Assembly: GCA_022478985.1 (NCBI GenBank)
Contig: JAKSZP010009192.1
Location: 372,001-436,000, forward strand
DNA length: 64,000 nt
Direction of reading: 5' to 3'
From: Massospora cicadina
Taxonomy: Eukaryota; Entomophthoromycota; Entomophthoromycetes; Entomophthorales; Entomophthoraceae
The position numbers and the translations under genes are program-made. The notes under the pieces were generated by a model, which saw only the letters and a program-made list of their open reading frames with translations, ran no database searches and was not told the DNA's origin. Of this stretch, positions 11,650-23,041 are shown in pieces. Position 1 is the stretch's first letter, and every line of letters starts with the position of its first letter.

Positions 11650-12570
11650 CCCCCCTTGGCCTACAGGCCAGTGCTTGATCTCCTGAAAGTGCAGAAAAAT
11701 ATGGTATGTTCAAAAGGCAGTCCTTAAACAGCCTTTGTTGGCCGAGTATACTATGTTCCTCACCAAGAGCGAGTTAAACTAGGAGGACATTACCAGGAGT
11801 TATTACATGAAGGATGAGATGGTGTGGTTTCAGGGGCGCCTTAGGGTTCCCATTGGACTACTTCGCCTGAAAATATTCCAGGACCATCTTGACGGAATAA
11901 CCGTTGGACATCCTGGGAAGGCGAAGACTCTGGTGCTAATTCGCTGCACTTACAATTGGAAGTTGTTAGCCACGCAGGTGGACAGCTATTGTAAGGAGTG
12001 CCTGGTCTGCAACCAAATGAAGCCAAATTGCTAGCCACTATCGTGGGTGTGGTACAAGTTCAAAAGGCTAGAGAGTCTTGTACTTCTTTATTGGTGGTTT
12101 TTGTTGTGGGATTACCTGCTTCTGATGTCTATGATACCATCATGGTAGTGGTGGACCATTTTACGAAGTTCTCCCACTTTACTCCCTGCAGTATGAAAGT
12201 AACCACGGCTGAGATGGCTAGGCTCTTTTTTTAGTACTAGATGGTCCCAACCCAAGGGGGATTCATCGATGTATGGCTAGGCTCTTCGTCTCTCAAGTGT
12301 TTGCTTGCCACAGGGTTCCCCAAGAAATAAGAAGTGCCTGTGGGCCCAGTTTACCTCTATCTTTTAGGAAGTGTTGAGTAAGAATCTTCATATTCGCCCC
12401 TGCCGTTTAACTACCTATCACCACCAATCAGATGATCAGACTGAACGAGTGAACTGGTGTTTGGAACAGTCCTGCGGTTTTACACTGCCACAAATCATTC
12501 AGATTGTGTTTCCCATCTTCCATGGCCCAATTCAGCTACAACAACGACCAACATGCATCTATTAATAGTT
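11650..12570 (+). pseudogene. Chromovirus A integrase core
   Basis: HHCC zinc-binding part at 11,885-12,030: HLDGITVGHPGKAKTL then CKECLVCNQMK. The first catalytic Asp region is at 12,080-12,170 (VVVDHFTKFSHF is its distal part). The last, decayed here to HHQSDDQTERVNW at 12,420-12,455, holds the expected Glu of D,D35E (family HPQSNGQTER). Interrupted at 12,228-12,272 by a micro-insertion and by several stops. Confidence 0.75.
12228..12272 (-). mobile_element. 45-nt retroposed micro-insertion with 14-bp target duplication
   Basis: ATGGCTAGGCTCTT occurs at 12,214-12,227 and again at 12,273-12,286. Between them lies a 45-nt insert. The sister element at about 35,890 has uninterrupted sequence here, proving a precise insertion. 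On the minus strand the insert ends CCATCTAGTACTAAAAA, an A-tailed 3' end, and the duplication then begins AA, as expected for target-primed reverse transcription. Confidence 0.75.
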
Positions 12571-12739
12571 CCCCTTTATCGCCAACTAGGGCTTCAATAC
12601 TGCCTTTAACATGGAGACCAGTTGTGGATTCAAGGTGGAAGCGGTGGTAGACATTGCAAAAACAATCAAGAAGGTACATCAGGGGTTAAACACAAACTTG
12701 GATGCAGCTATGAAAACTTATAAGGAGAATCAGACAGAA

Positions 12740-13279
12740 AAAGATGATTAGGTCCTTTGTACAAGGAAGGGACCTCGTGATGCTTAATACTAGAAACATC
12801 CCTTTCAAGCATCTATTCGAAAATCTGGGATTAACGAGGATTGGTCCTTACCGCATTGTCAGAAAGGTGGCCATGTTTTGTACCAATTGGATTTTCCATC
12901 ATGTTCCATATCTTTTCTATCTTCCATAAAAGTAAGCTTACGTTGTTGAGGCCCCCACCAGAGACTCCTGAGGAATATATCGTGGATGGGGCATCATAGT
13001 GGGAAGTGGAGGAGAGAGTAACCCACTGAGTAAAAAGAAGGCTTAAGTACCTTGCATCCTGGAAGGGATTTGACGCAGCATAGAACAGTTGGGTAATAGT
13101 GAGTTACTTTTCCCATGCCCAGGGTTCAATCAAAGTTTTTCATAAGCGTTTCCCATAGGCTTCATGACCTAAGTCAAAGAAAACTTTCACTGTCATGAAT
13201 CTGTCCCCGTTCCACAAGATCTTTTCCTTGGCAAAGGCCTCTTGAGGAATGGCGGAGCCTCAAAAGAATGAGAGGGTAA
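12740..13279 (+). pseudogene. Chromovirus A integrase tail and chromodomain
   Basis: GPY-type segment LTRIGPYRIVRKV at 12,828-12,870. The chromodomain follows at 13,000-13,110: WEVEERV, RRLKYLASWKGFD, and NSWV after a stop, matching the WEVE...YLVSWKGFD...ENTW pattern of retroelement chromodomains, which target integration to chromatin marks. The frame ends with TAA at 13,277-13,279, whose last A forms the ATG of the U3 ORF with the LTR start. GAGAGGGTAA before the LTR is the polypurine tract. Confidence 0.75.
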
Positions 13280-13542
13280 TGTCATGGATCCATGACATAA
13301 ATGAGGTCACGGATTGCAAGGATTAAGCTGGACGTCAGGAAACCAGTTATCATAAATTGTCAAACCTCCCTGATCTTAAACATACTCTGGACAAACGCTG
13401 GTTCCAGGCGAAATATGCCTAGGTTGGTCCTAGAAATGTGTGCGATGCTCAGCCTGGCGTTACAGCCAGGACGTTAAAATGCACTAAATAAGTTCTCAAT
13501 CCTGACGGTTCATTAAAATTGCTCAAGAAACAGGGTTTTTAG
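13279..13542 (+). pseudogene. U3-encoded ORF, copy with in-frame stops
   Basis: ATG at 13,279-13,281 spans the internal/LTR junction and overlaps the pol TAA. The conceptual frame reads MSWIHDI at the start, LPDLKHTLDKRW in the middle and LKLLKKQGF near the end, aligning without indels to the intact copy at 36,907-37,206. In-frame stops, at least one of them apparently from CAG (A-V to A-stop-V), break it. Product function unknown. Confidence 0.6.
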
Positions 13543-13991
13543 AACTGTTTTATTTAATTATTACTATATTGAAAGAGTCCAGTTACATTCTATAACATGA
13601 GCTCGGTCAATTTTGAGTTACAGGACCTTGACCAATTGTAGCATGCGCCTATTGGTTTGCTTAGGTTAGCACCACTTCTAAAAATTGATGACTCGCCCAC
13701 ATTGCTTAAGTATGTTTCCATGAGACCAACTTTCCTCGTTGGTTGACTTCCTTGAATAAAATAACCATCAAGTTTAAGTTTTATATGCTCATTTTTTAGT
13801 TTAGTTTGCTGACCTCCTAGAGGTCAAAAATAAACCCAATGTGTGCCATCATTGCATGAATAGTTCTGTGCACTGTATTTTTGGGCGGTGCTTTGTGTAC
13901 CCTTAACTCAGTGGAGTGTTCCTTAGCAGTAAGTCGGGCCCTTGCCCCCCACCCCTACTGGAACTATATCATTACATATACGCTACTTACA
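13280..13991 (+). repeat. 3' LTR of chromovirus A
   Basis: Begins TGTCATGGATCC, ends CTTACA, 712 bp, partner of 7555-8264. GTTGGTTGAC at 13,738-13,747 is the PBS-complementary segment. TTAAGTATG lies about 30 nt upstream of it. Confidence 0.85.
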
Positions 13992-14386
13992 TACTCAATC
14001 AACATCAGCGTAGTACCATAATTAGGCTAGCAACCTTCTTAAGTAATGGGACCTTTTAACCATCAACAGCAGGTCGCGTTACCTAAAAGGTTAACTTTCA
14101 AGTAGCTACCAGAAGTAGTGGCAATGCTGCAGCACCTTAACATGAATCCCTAGGTAAATTGATGATGAACATTAATTGACTAATATAATCAAATTTTTCT
14201 AATTATTAAATTAGAAATTGAACCATATAATAAATACATTGTCAGGGATCATCCCTGAAAAAACGCTAGTAACATGGTAGAATCAATTCCCAGGGAATAA
14301 CTAATATTCAAAAAAAGATATTCACTGAACAGTAGTTATCATATAAAATAATAATTCCTACATCCACTAGAGGGTCTCATCCCCAG
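13992..14386. other. Unassigned, AT-rich
   Basis: Between chromovirus A and gag of element D. It should contain the 5' LTR or leader of D, but I could not match it to D's 3' LTR. TGTCAGGGATCATCC near 14,244 is a possible LTR start. Confidence 0.3.
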
Positions 14387-14903
14387 TTGGAAAGCATATA
14401 TGAATTAACTTTTATTATGTTGGATGAAATGGTCATAAATTCTATTAATTCCCAATTTGTCAAAGTTCTCAGAAAGTTAGAGGACCCTCAGAAGCAAATT
14501 GGAGATATCACTCAAGGACGTGGAGTAAACCCTGATGGAAACCTCATCAACCCTTACATTACCTTTGGCACCCTCGACCTCAAACTAGAGAATGTTCAGG
14601 AGTTCTTGAAATTTACTGACAAATGCCTCAATGAGATGAAGCAAAAATTCAGAATCTGGATGCTCATGTCAGAGTCTGTTTTAAAAAAATTGGACTTTGA
14701 GTCTTAACTTAGTCAGAAGCCTTAAGCCAGAACGCTTATCTAGTGCTGGAATGAGTTTCAGGATAAATTAGAGAATGTTCAACAACGAATTGACCATCAA
14801 GCCCCCATACCTATGACAAGTCAGAGTCTAATGAGCCATGTCAGTTTATTAATGCTGGCATTCATGCCCTCTCGACATCAGTTGAGTCAACTCTTAACCC
14901 AGA
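14387..14903 (+). pseudogene. Element D gag, N-terminal part
   Basis: Open for 106 codons to 14,707 (LENVQEFLKFTDKCLNEMKQ), then broken but similar in character to 14,903: charged, probably helical or coiled-coil, as in the gag N-terminus of element G. It is cut at the CCAGA target site of the pol-less LTR element and resumes at 18,060. Confidence 0.5.
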
Positions 14904-15466
14904 TGTCAGGATTCTCCTAGCTTAAGTGAAAGCCTTATCCAGGGGGAATGTCGCTAAATTCATATGAGGGTACAACTCCCAAATGGCCCAATAAGTTTGA
15001 GAATGGGGTTTGACTCTGTTATAAGCTGGTATCCTGAATTTGGGGCTTTACTTGAATTACTCTGAATTCTGGAAATATATACACTCCCATTTCCTGAGTC
15101 ATGTGAAGCGGAGTTTCCACTGATCCATCCATGAGGGCAGCGAAATCCAAGTAAGGTTCAAAACAGGTGGTCAATCTGTAAGGCCAGGAAAGTTCTGAAT
15201 GGATGGGGCCAAAAATATCCTTGAGGCACCGTGTCCCCATGCACCCTATAAATATCAATACATTTTTATAATAAAGTACTTTTTCAGCAGAATTAAAATA
15301 TCTTATTCATTTAAGTTCTTCTTTTATTCTAATGAACAAAGTCCTGTCCAACCTTGCGTCTAAAGTAGCCCCTGTCCTCTTGGCTAACCATAGTCTCCTG
15401 CAGTCAGCCACCATATTAGGTTTCCCAGAATTAGCACCATTGTGCGCATCTGGCGGAGACCTGATA
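14904..15466 (+). repeat. 5' LTR of the pol-less element
   Basis: Starts TGTCAGGATTCTCC, ends CTGATA (CA to TA). Collinear with 17,493-18,059, sharing a block around GTCATGTGAAGCGGAGTTTC and a CTATAAAT box near 15,246. Confidence 0.85.
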
Positions 15467-15468
15467 TG

Positions 15469-15487
15469 TGGTGCTCACTACAGGGGC
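15469..15487 (+). promoter_or_regulatory. Primer-binding site TGGTGCTCACTACAGGGGC
   Basis: Two bases after the LTR. It starts TGG as needed to pair with the CCA end of a tRNA and is identical to the PBS at 57,731. No complementary stretch is seen in the LTR, so tRNA priming is likely. The tRNA is not identified. Confidence 0.65.
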
Positions 15488-15499
15488 ACTTCCAAGGCG

Positions 15500-17480
15500 C
15501 GCCCTGAAAATTTACCCTCAACCTTAGATGAAGAAAATTAATCTACAGTGATCACTCTGAATACTGATTTTCTGACCTACCTCCTCTGGAATAGCCATGA
15601 CTCAGTAACTGTGGGGACTTACTTTCCAAAGAAATCATTTGAGTGTATCCCAGAAGACTTTGTGCACTTCAGAACTCCCAGTCAGTTAAAAACTTTGCTT
15701 GAACTGTTAAGAACGCCTGAAAAATTTTAAAGATTTTTTTGAGAAAAGAGCCAGCATCATAAAAAAAGATTAATGAAGGCAAAACTTTTTTACAGGGATC
15801 AAGCATCATGTTCTAAGAATGTGAGATGCTAGGAGAATTAAGCTTATAAAGATATTACATAGCGGAATGACTATTGGACGCTAGGACCTGTCTAATGTGA
15901 TGAGAAATTTATGTTCAAAACCCTTTTGGCTTTGAACAAGACCAAAAAAGAAACTGGATAAGCTATAACACATCCTCCATTCAAAAAGAAAAGATCAATA
16001 AAATCTGAGTGCTCAAATTTTGACAAAAACAATCAATTCTAATACTAATACTAATATTTATTTAGGTAATGAAAAATGAAATCCATCTCTCAATGTTATT
16101 TCCTACTCTGCTGCTTTAGAGAAGAAAGTGGAAACAAAGCATATATCCTATTTGAACCCAAGAAGCTGAGTGACAAATCAAATTTAGCCAGTGAGCATTG
16201 GCAATGCCAATTTGATAAAATTGGGACAAGTCAAGGACTTGCTTCCAAATTTGATGACGGCAGTAAACTTCAAGAATTTTCTGGAAGCTTCAAAAACAAA
16301 TGGTGTGATGATGTACTAAAAATATAGCCAAAATACCTGTGACTTACTTTTGCTCAATTGGTGACAAGCTCGAAGACTCCTTTCCAGCAAATATAACACT
16401 TGCCAACTTCAACGGCTCCCCTCCAGAGATTAGGCCAGATATTACTAAAATAAATTATCAATATTACCTGGTTAAGCTCTCGGATTGGGATAGCGCTGAC
16501 CCTGACAAAAACGAGGGTCCCAATAAAGTGAAGCTAAAGGAATCAGCTGACAATACCTCTGCTACTAATGCCAACCCTTCAGCCCACTTTAAATTTCCCT
16601 CTCAAACTTTGTTGCTCTGGTCGCTTTCACCAGCAAGTGGAATTTGCTTGCCCTGATCCTGAGATGGTGGCTCAGCGTCACTTGAAAAGGACTCCCTGTC
16701 AAAACTTTCAAGGGGTAACACCCTTCAGCCATTCATCCAACTTAAAAGCTCGTGGTGTCGCTCACCTACGCAGCTCACTGAAGATGACATTCCCTATGAA
16801 CCTTACCAGGATATATTGGTGAATAAGGTGATCAAAAGATGCCAGGTTTAGGTGGCAAATGAGTTGAATTGGAAGCTTAAAGAGGCCAAGACCAGAATGG
16901 CCAAGATGGCGCAGGAGGCATGAGAAAGGATAATGCGGTTGGAGGTGGAGTTGAAGGCCTCCAAGTTGGAAGTTATACAGAAATGGAGGCTGCAGTTTGG
17001 CCTGCAGTCAGATATTCAGGACAAGACCAACTAGATCAGAAAGCTCGAGATTGACAACTTGCAGCTTAGGATGGAGTTATCTGACCTCAAAGCGATTTAT
17101 CTCAAAACCAAAAGGCAGCTCAAAGCCAGCCATCTAAAAAGGCTAGATTTCTTGGCCATCAGCAAGTTGCAGATTAAGGAGCTTGAAACCACCTTTTTAA
17201 ATAATGATCCAATTACTTTGCCACTGAGGTTACTTCCAAGAGCTTGCCATTCTCAACCTTTGGGGTAACAAATTCTACTGGCAAGATCCCAGCGTTGCCC
17301 AATCCATGGCGCCATCATTGTCTACGGCCTTCCAGTTGACATTATTGGAGTGCCCTCATTCCACAGAACTGGCATCACCAACCTGGTATGCATCAATCAT
17401 GAGTCTCTGTACACCCCCAAACTTGAGTCCTCCGTCTACCTTAACTCTTGGGCCACAACTTTTTCCACTAGGACAAGGCT
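15500..17480 (+). pseudogene. Gag-like coiled-coil protein of the pol-less element
   Basis: Several open pieces: 15,548-15,730, 16,076-16,327, 16,339-16,656 and 17,059-17,268. The 16,850-17,210 stretch is rich in Lys, Glu and Leu with heptad-like spacing (VIQKWRLQFGLQSDIQDK; LEIDNLQLRMELSDLKA), resembling the coiled-coil gag segment of element G near 58.86-59.0 kb. After 17,281 a different frame reads GAIIVYGLPVDIIGVP. There is no zinc knuckle. A GGGGAGGGC tract at 17,482-17,490 precedes the 3' LTR. Confidence 0.55.
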
Positions 17481-17492
17481 TGGGGAGGGCTC

Positions 17493-18059
17493 TGTCAGGA
17501 TTTTCCCTGGTTTGGGTGAAATCCTTGTCCAAGGGGAAGGTCGCTACATTCATACGTGGGATAAAGCCCCCAAATGGCTTAATAATTTCAAGAATGGGGT
17601 TTAACTCTATGTTATCAGCTGGTATACTGAATATGGGTTTTACTTGAATTACTCCTAATTTGGGAAATTACTACATCCCCATTTCCTGAGTCATGTGAAG
17701 CGGAGTTTCCACTGATCTAGCCACAAGGGCGGCGAAATCTAAGTAAGGTTCAAAACAGTTGGTCAATCTGGAGTCCAGTAAAGATCCTGAATGGATGGGG
17801 CCACAAATATCCTTGAGGCACCGTGTCCCCATGCACCCTATAAATTTCAATACATTTTAGTTGAATAAGTACTTTTTCAGCAGGATATTATTTATCTTAT
17901 TCATTTAAGTTCTTATTTTATTTTAGTAAAAAAGTTTCGTCCGATCTTGCGCCTACAAGTAGCCCCTATCCTCTCAGCTGATATAGCAACCTGCAGTCAG
18001 CTACCATATTGGGTTTCCCAGCACAAGCACCAGCGAGCGCTTCTGGTGGAAACTTAATA
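17493..18059 (+). repeat. 3' LTR of the pol-less element
   Basis: Partner of 14,904-15,466, same TGTCAGGATT start, ends AATA. It is immediately followed by CCAGC, the right-hand target duplication. Confidence 0.85.
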
Positions 18060-19549
18060 CCAGCTTTAAGGAGCTTTTCATTCCAGGCCAAGAAATCATT
18101 GCGTCCTTTTTAAACGTCTATGAAAGTGCTATGGAATAGGGTATTATTTGACAAAAGGTTAATCACATCCATTTTTGCATATGTGGGAAGCTCAGATAAA
18201 ATTCGCCCTCTAATTCTGAAATGTCAGATCTGGGCTCAAGCCAAGACCGTGCTTGTAAAAGAGTTTGGCTCTTATTAGACTCTCAAGCAAAAAACAAGCT
18301 TTCATGACTATCTTTTCACAAGGGCGAAATCCTCTCTAACTTTTCACATTGTTTTTATGCTAGTACACAACAGCCAGAACTACTAATTGGACCACCTTAG
18401 ATGATGCCATTGATGCCATCCTTTCTGCCCCTGAAGCATAGCCCAAAATCTAAAATATGATAGTCATTAAGCAAACCTTCACTTGCATCTGTGACGTCAA
18501 AGAGGCCTCAATAAGATTTTTCCATTCATTCTGATCAAGTCCAATCCACGGTTTGGGCCTCAACTAGACCAAGAGTGCATGTGCTAAATGACAAAAATAT
18601 ATAGAATCCTACATGTTCTTACTGTAAATATGCTGCCAACACACTAAGGAGTAGTGTTATAAATGTCAGGTGGAAGAGGCGAAACATGAACTGTCAGGAG
18701 AAGAAAAGTCAGCACGAAGACTAAGGCTCTTCAGTCTGACACCACCCCATTATGCCTCTAGTTAAGACCATATGCCCCACAGAGGTCATTATTGAAGAGC
18801 CCTGGAATAATAAGATGAACCTTATCAATAAATAACTACAAGATTCTGCCTATTCTTATGACAAGTCGCCAATGTTTGTATCCCTTACACCTTAATTCAA
18901 TAGTTTGGGCACTCAAGTTGTAATATAGGTTTAAAAAATTCACTTGCTCTCCATAATAGATAGCATCTCTCCAGTGAATGTAATCTTGTCTAAGATATGA
19001 AGTTTCTAAGATTTCACCTGACATGCCCCATTACATTAAGTATGGTACCACTGAGCCTCAATGCACCCACTCAATAGTAGCCTATCCCACGCCCCTCTAG
19101 TTTGGGACATTTACATCTAATGCTGAAGTCATAGCTCTGGAAAACCCTAGGTATGACTTATTTCTGGTACCCAAGTCCTCTGAAAGTATAATACAATCAT
19201 CCATTAAGCAAAGGAATTCTATTATTGCTTGATTACTGTATACTCTTGGTATTTGAGACATCCAAGGATGGCAAGGATCGCGTGAAGGCATGGAAATGTT
19301 TGTGGAGACTGAAAGCAGGATGTACTGACTCAACTACCATGTCTGAGGCTCAAGAGTAAAACTACCCCTTCTCTTAGTAGATGGGACTGAAGGTATGTCT
19401 ATTTATTTACCCAAACTGAAGATAATCCTTGAGGGTCACAGATTATAGTGGATACCCAAATTCATGTTATTGTACCGCCTGGGAGCCTATTAAAAATTTG
19501 TGGGTCTGAAAACTCATCCGTGAAGGAAGTCTTGACCTGCCTAGGTATC
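18060..19549 (+). pseudogene. Element D gag end and retropepsin
   Basis: 18,080-18,350 gag fragments (FIPGQEIIASFLNVYESAM). CxxC with later Cys near 18,615-18,660 (NPTCSYCKYA) marks the zinc knuckle. Near 19,020-19,170 the frame reads MPHYIKYGTTEPQCTHSIVA and ENPRYDLFL, aligning with ISHYKEYGTARPQSTRSIGA in element G (60.6 kb), the region after the protease active site. 19,455-19,549 (VIVPPGSLLKICG) matches the protease/RT linker of G. Cut at GTATC by element C; continues at 27,240. Confidence 0.65.
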
Positions 19550-20529
19550 TGTAAGAATTGCAGATGACCACATAGTCCAACCTTTTGACCAAATATAAGA
19601 TTTGACAATAATGTTATAATTGTAGAGGGTCAGCAATAGTGGCCAACTGATGAGAATATCATTGGGCGGAATACCCAATGATATTAGAAGTTGCTGACTA
19701 TGTAATATTGTCGAGCAGGAACCCAATGACATTTGACACTGCCAACAGATGACAATTTCGTTGGGAATCATCCCCAATAACATTTGAGGCCACTGAGAGA
19801 TGACAATTTTGTCTGGCGTCATCCCTAATGAAATTAAGCAATAATTCAATATTTGGATAATCTCCAATAGTCGAATTATAAGAATTGTTCAGAACAGAAT
19901 GGATTGGAGTCATCAGAAAATACCAAAACATTTGAACGCCAGAGGAAAAGTGGAATCATCATTGGCCAAAACAATTGGTTTCGTGTACCTAATACCAATT
20001 GTTTGGTCCACCAAACACCCGAGGATTACGCTGCCTAGAAAACCCAAGGCAACGGTACCCATCGAGATTTGGTGCCTAATACAAGGGTCAAAACCAGTAT
20101 AGGAGCACAAATATCCTCATTGGACGGCTGAAAAGTTGTGAGCTGATTCTAACTATATAAACCTTAAATAATTCCCTAATAAAATTCGATTGAACTTGAT
20201 ATTAGCTTAGTTGTCAAACATTGGTTGTTTAATATTACTCTTAAGAGAAGAGTGCAAGGATCAGATATCCTTAGGATTAGCAATATCAAAATCTCCGCCT
20301 GGCTCTGCGAAAAGGGAATAGGAAAGTGTTCCCTACCAGAATATCTTCAAGAAGAAGCACCAGTTTAGCGTTGGACTTTACTCTCAACGTGGCTTTTTGC
20401 AGCCAACTATAACAATAGTCTTCATACTATTATTGCCCCAGTCTATCAAATAATCAACGCCAGGATCCAAAAATCTGTGCAGTTGAAATTCAGGGCTAAA
20501 AAGCGAGCAAAAAGCCCAAGATTTTAACA
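19550..20529 (+). repeat. 5' LTR of element C
   Basis: TGTAAGAATTGCAG to TTTTAACA; collinear with 26,310-27,239 apart from about 50 extra bases in the 19.72-19.80 kb part. Contains CTATATAAACC near 20,154 as a likely TATA box, and internal near-repeats of a GACAATTTTGTC..CATCCCTAATGAAATT type. Confidence 0.9.
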
Positions 20530-20530
20530 T

Positions 20531-20547
20531 TGGTGCTCACAACAGGG
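20531..20547 (+). promoter_or_regulatory. Primer-binding site TGGTGCTCACAACAGGG
   Basis: One base after the LTR. Nearly identical to the PBS of elements G and the pol-less element (CTAC instead of CAAC), although the LTRs differ. tRNA not identified. Confidence 0.65.
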
Positions 20548-20582
20548 TTAGTTGAGTTGTCAAAAGCCAATTTAAAATAAGG

Positions 20583-21790
20583 ATGTCATCTAAGGAAGAG
20601 CTTCAAAGGCTCTAAGTGGAACTACAGGCCATCAATGAGAATGTGCTCAGCTTATCTTCTCAGGCCAACGTTAGTACATTGGATGAGCATATGATCAAGA
20701 CAGAGGAAACACTCAAACAACTAGGATAATTAATAACAACTTATGCGGAAAAGTTGCCTCTTTAAAGTGGAAAGAGGGCAAAATCATCAAAAAATATTTA
20801 TTTCACAAGACCAAAGAGGAAGCGGATTGAGAATGCATTTGACGGTTTCATGAGGAGATGGCAAAAATGACCAAGCGCATTGAGGAGTTGGATAAACACC
20901 AATGTGATTATAAACAATTTGAGGCAAATGATGCTGAAGCAAAGGCATGTGAAATTCTGAGCAATAAGACCTCTCCGCCCCAAAACAAACCTAAACCATT
21001 CACTGGTGTTTCAGAAATGACTCCTGAAGTCACTCTTATGGCTTCTCAAGTGGCTGGGTCAGGATCTCCTATTAGCGAAACAACTGAGGAATTTCAAAAT
21101 ACGCGGAATTTTCCACCTTTCACCAGGATAATGCCCTAGTATTCTTCCGCTTATTTGAGATGACCATGTTCAGCTATGTGGACTGACAAAAATCAGTAAC
21201 TGTAATGAACTGCCTTAGCACAGACTGCCAAAATCTGGTGCTTCCTCACCTCAATGGGGACAATTGGTCGTATGCAGAAGCCAAAGCTGCCATTATGTTA
21301 GAGTTCTGAAGCCCTACTCAGATGGCGAATCATAAACAAGAGTTCATGGGTATTCAATTCCTCAAAGATGAGGCTCTGGTTTGTTTCGCCGACCATTTTT
21401 ACCAATAAGCTCAGATCTTGGCAGGAGCAAATGTGTTGATTGACTTTGATGCCCGCATAGCCATGCAGTTGGCACTTTGGCCCTACTGAGACTTGCATTG
21501 GATTATGGTGGCAGCACTAGTGACTGAAACAACAACCTCTCAGATGGTAGACCATCTGAAGATGCTTGGAGCTACGTTTGATGCCCCCAATCATATGTTT
21601 AAAGTAATTCAAACAAAGGCCCAAAATATTGTCAAATTCACTGAGCCATCTAAAGAATCCAAGGGGCAAGTCATGTCAGGAAATTAAACCTGAAGTTCAA
21701 AAATGAGCAGACAAATTGACAAACTGCTGTTTCCAATGTGGGAAGTTGGGCCATGTAATTGCCCAGTGTCGGGAATGAAAGCTAAAGGAT
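20583..21790 (+). pseudogene. Element C gag (capsid and zinc knuckle)
   Basis: Likely start ATG at 20,583 (MSSKEELQRL). The N-terminal third is charged and helical. The capsid spans roughly 21,090-21,480 and is broken by stops. The nucleocapsid knuckle CFQCGKLGHVIAQC at 21,728-21,769 is a perfect CX2CX4HX4C. Best open pieces are 20,858-21,139 and 21,493-21,687. It binds and packages element RNA in related elements. Confidence 0.75.
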
Positions 21791-22259
21791 CATATAAATC
21801 TTGTTTAACCTCAAGAGACTGGTTCAGATTTGGGAAAGGGCCAGCAGTCTAGATCAGGGATGATCTAGTACTGCTGGTAAACCTGTCCCACCTGACATAT
21901 GTGAGAGGAGATCGATATTTCTGATCTATTCGTGGATGATGACTCAATGGATCCACTCCATCAGGGTTTTTCTTGGATGTTAACACTATAACTCAAGCCA
22001 AAGCGAAGGGAATCAATCCAGAAATTTTTAGCGAGGTTGCTCACCCCTACATATGATAGTTAGCAGAGAATGTTAGATCCGCCAAAAGCCCTGAAGACCT
22101 AGTCAAAACGAAGTTGGATGAGACTAACATTTTTCTACCTATCAGCGCGATCAATGAGTCATTCCACAATTTATCCACTCAGATAATCCACACACTTTAT
22201 TTGGCGAATAAGGCTGCTATCCATTCAGTAAATACTTTATTACAGTACTCATAGTGTAC

Positions 22260-22605
22260 CTATGTCAATATTCTAGTCAATAGGATAAGAGTCTGAGCCA
22301 TAATTGATAGTGGAGCGCCAATCAACATTGTTTCCACCAAATTAGTAAAACGTATGAAAATCTCACCAGATTTGGAGAACTGAAAAGAGTATGGAATGGC
22401 TGGACCAGACGTTACCATCTCATGTGGAGCCTACAGTGCACTACCATTTTGGTTTGGATTTCTGATGGTGTCAGCCCCCGCTATAGTACTGGCCAATCCA
22501 AACTATGACATACTTATTGGGACAGAGTTCTTGAGGAAGTATGGGGTGAAATGTGATTTTTTTAGTACTAGATGGGTGAAATGTGATTTTTAAGAAAACA
22601 CCCTG
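22260..22605 (+). pseudogene. Element C retropepsin
   Basis: AIIDSGAPINIVS near 22,300-22,340 contains the D-S/T-G active-site triplet of aspartic proteases. NYDILIGTEFL near 22,500-22,535 is the C-terminal ILG-type motif. Interrupted by a stop at 22,381-22,383 and by the micro-insertion at 22,561. Confidence 0.75.
22561..22573 (-). mobile_element. 13-nt micro-insertion with 17-bp target duplication
   Basis: GGGTGAAATGTGATTTT stands at 22,544-22,560 and again at 22,574-22,590, separated by TTTAGTACTAGAT. The insert is the same as the A-tailed end of the 12,228 insertion, here almost completely 5'-truncated. On the minus strand it ends ATCTAGTACTAAA and the duplication starts AAAA. Confidence 0.65.
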
Positions 22606-23041
22606 ACGATATTGGGGCAGACGTTGCCTTTGGTTTACCAGTGGAAAGGGGAAACTCCGCTGACAAAGAAGTATAACTTTGTCAATTTAATTTATAGTGA
22701 TGGTATTATACCCATTCACTATAAACTTTTCAGACAGAAATGGAAACTAAAGCTGATGGAAATTATGGAGAATCAGGGAATACCCTAAGAGTGAACACAG
22801 CGAACACTATCCTGCCAGGGGATCAAATCATAGTTAACACTGGGTTAACGGTGGAACTTCCTGAACAACTTTATGGAGAAATCATCAATCCCTGGAAAAA
22901 ATCAAGGATTGAACCGTGGGTTGTGCCAGAGATCTTAATCCCAGATCACAAAGAGATATGAGTATTAGTAGCCAATCTGGGAGAAAAGCTGATGGAATTT
23001 GAAAAAAAAATCAGACCATTGTATTTTCTGCACTTACTCTA

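Larger units (their letters stand above)
7555..13991 (+). mobile_element. Chromovirus A (Ty3/gypsy with chromodomain), complete but dead
   Basis: Two LTRs of about 710 bp bound PBS, a short N-terminal region, protease, RT, RNase H, integrase and a chromodomain tail, in that order. Flanks TTCTC (7550-7554) and TACTC (13,992-13,996) may be a 5-bp target duplication with one mismatch. Frames are broken by many stops. The sister copy B at 31.8-37.7 kb has the same architecture. One micro-insertion at 12,228 postdates the element. Confidence 0.85.
14904..18059 (+). mobile_element. Non-autonomous LTR element lacking pol (LARD-like)
   Basis: LTRs 14,904-15,466 and 17,493-18,059 flank 2.0 kb of internal DNA with a PBS and a polypurine tract but no protease, RT or integrase pattern. 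Target duplication CCAGA (14,899-14,903) and CCAGC (18,060-18,064) differ at one base. LTRs begin TGTCAGGATT like those of element G, and the PBS is the same as in G, so G-type elements could supply enzymes in trans (inference). Confidence 0.8.
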
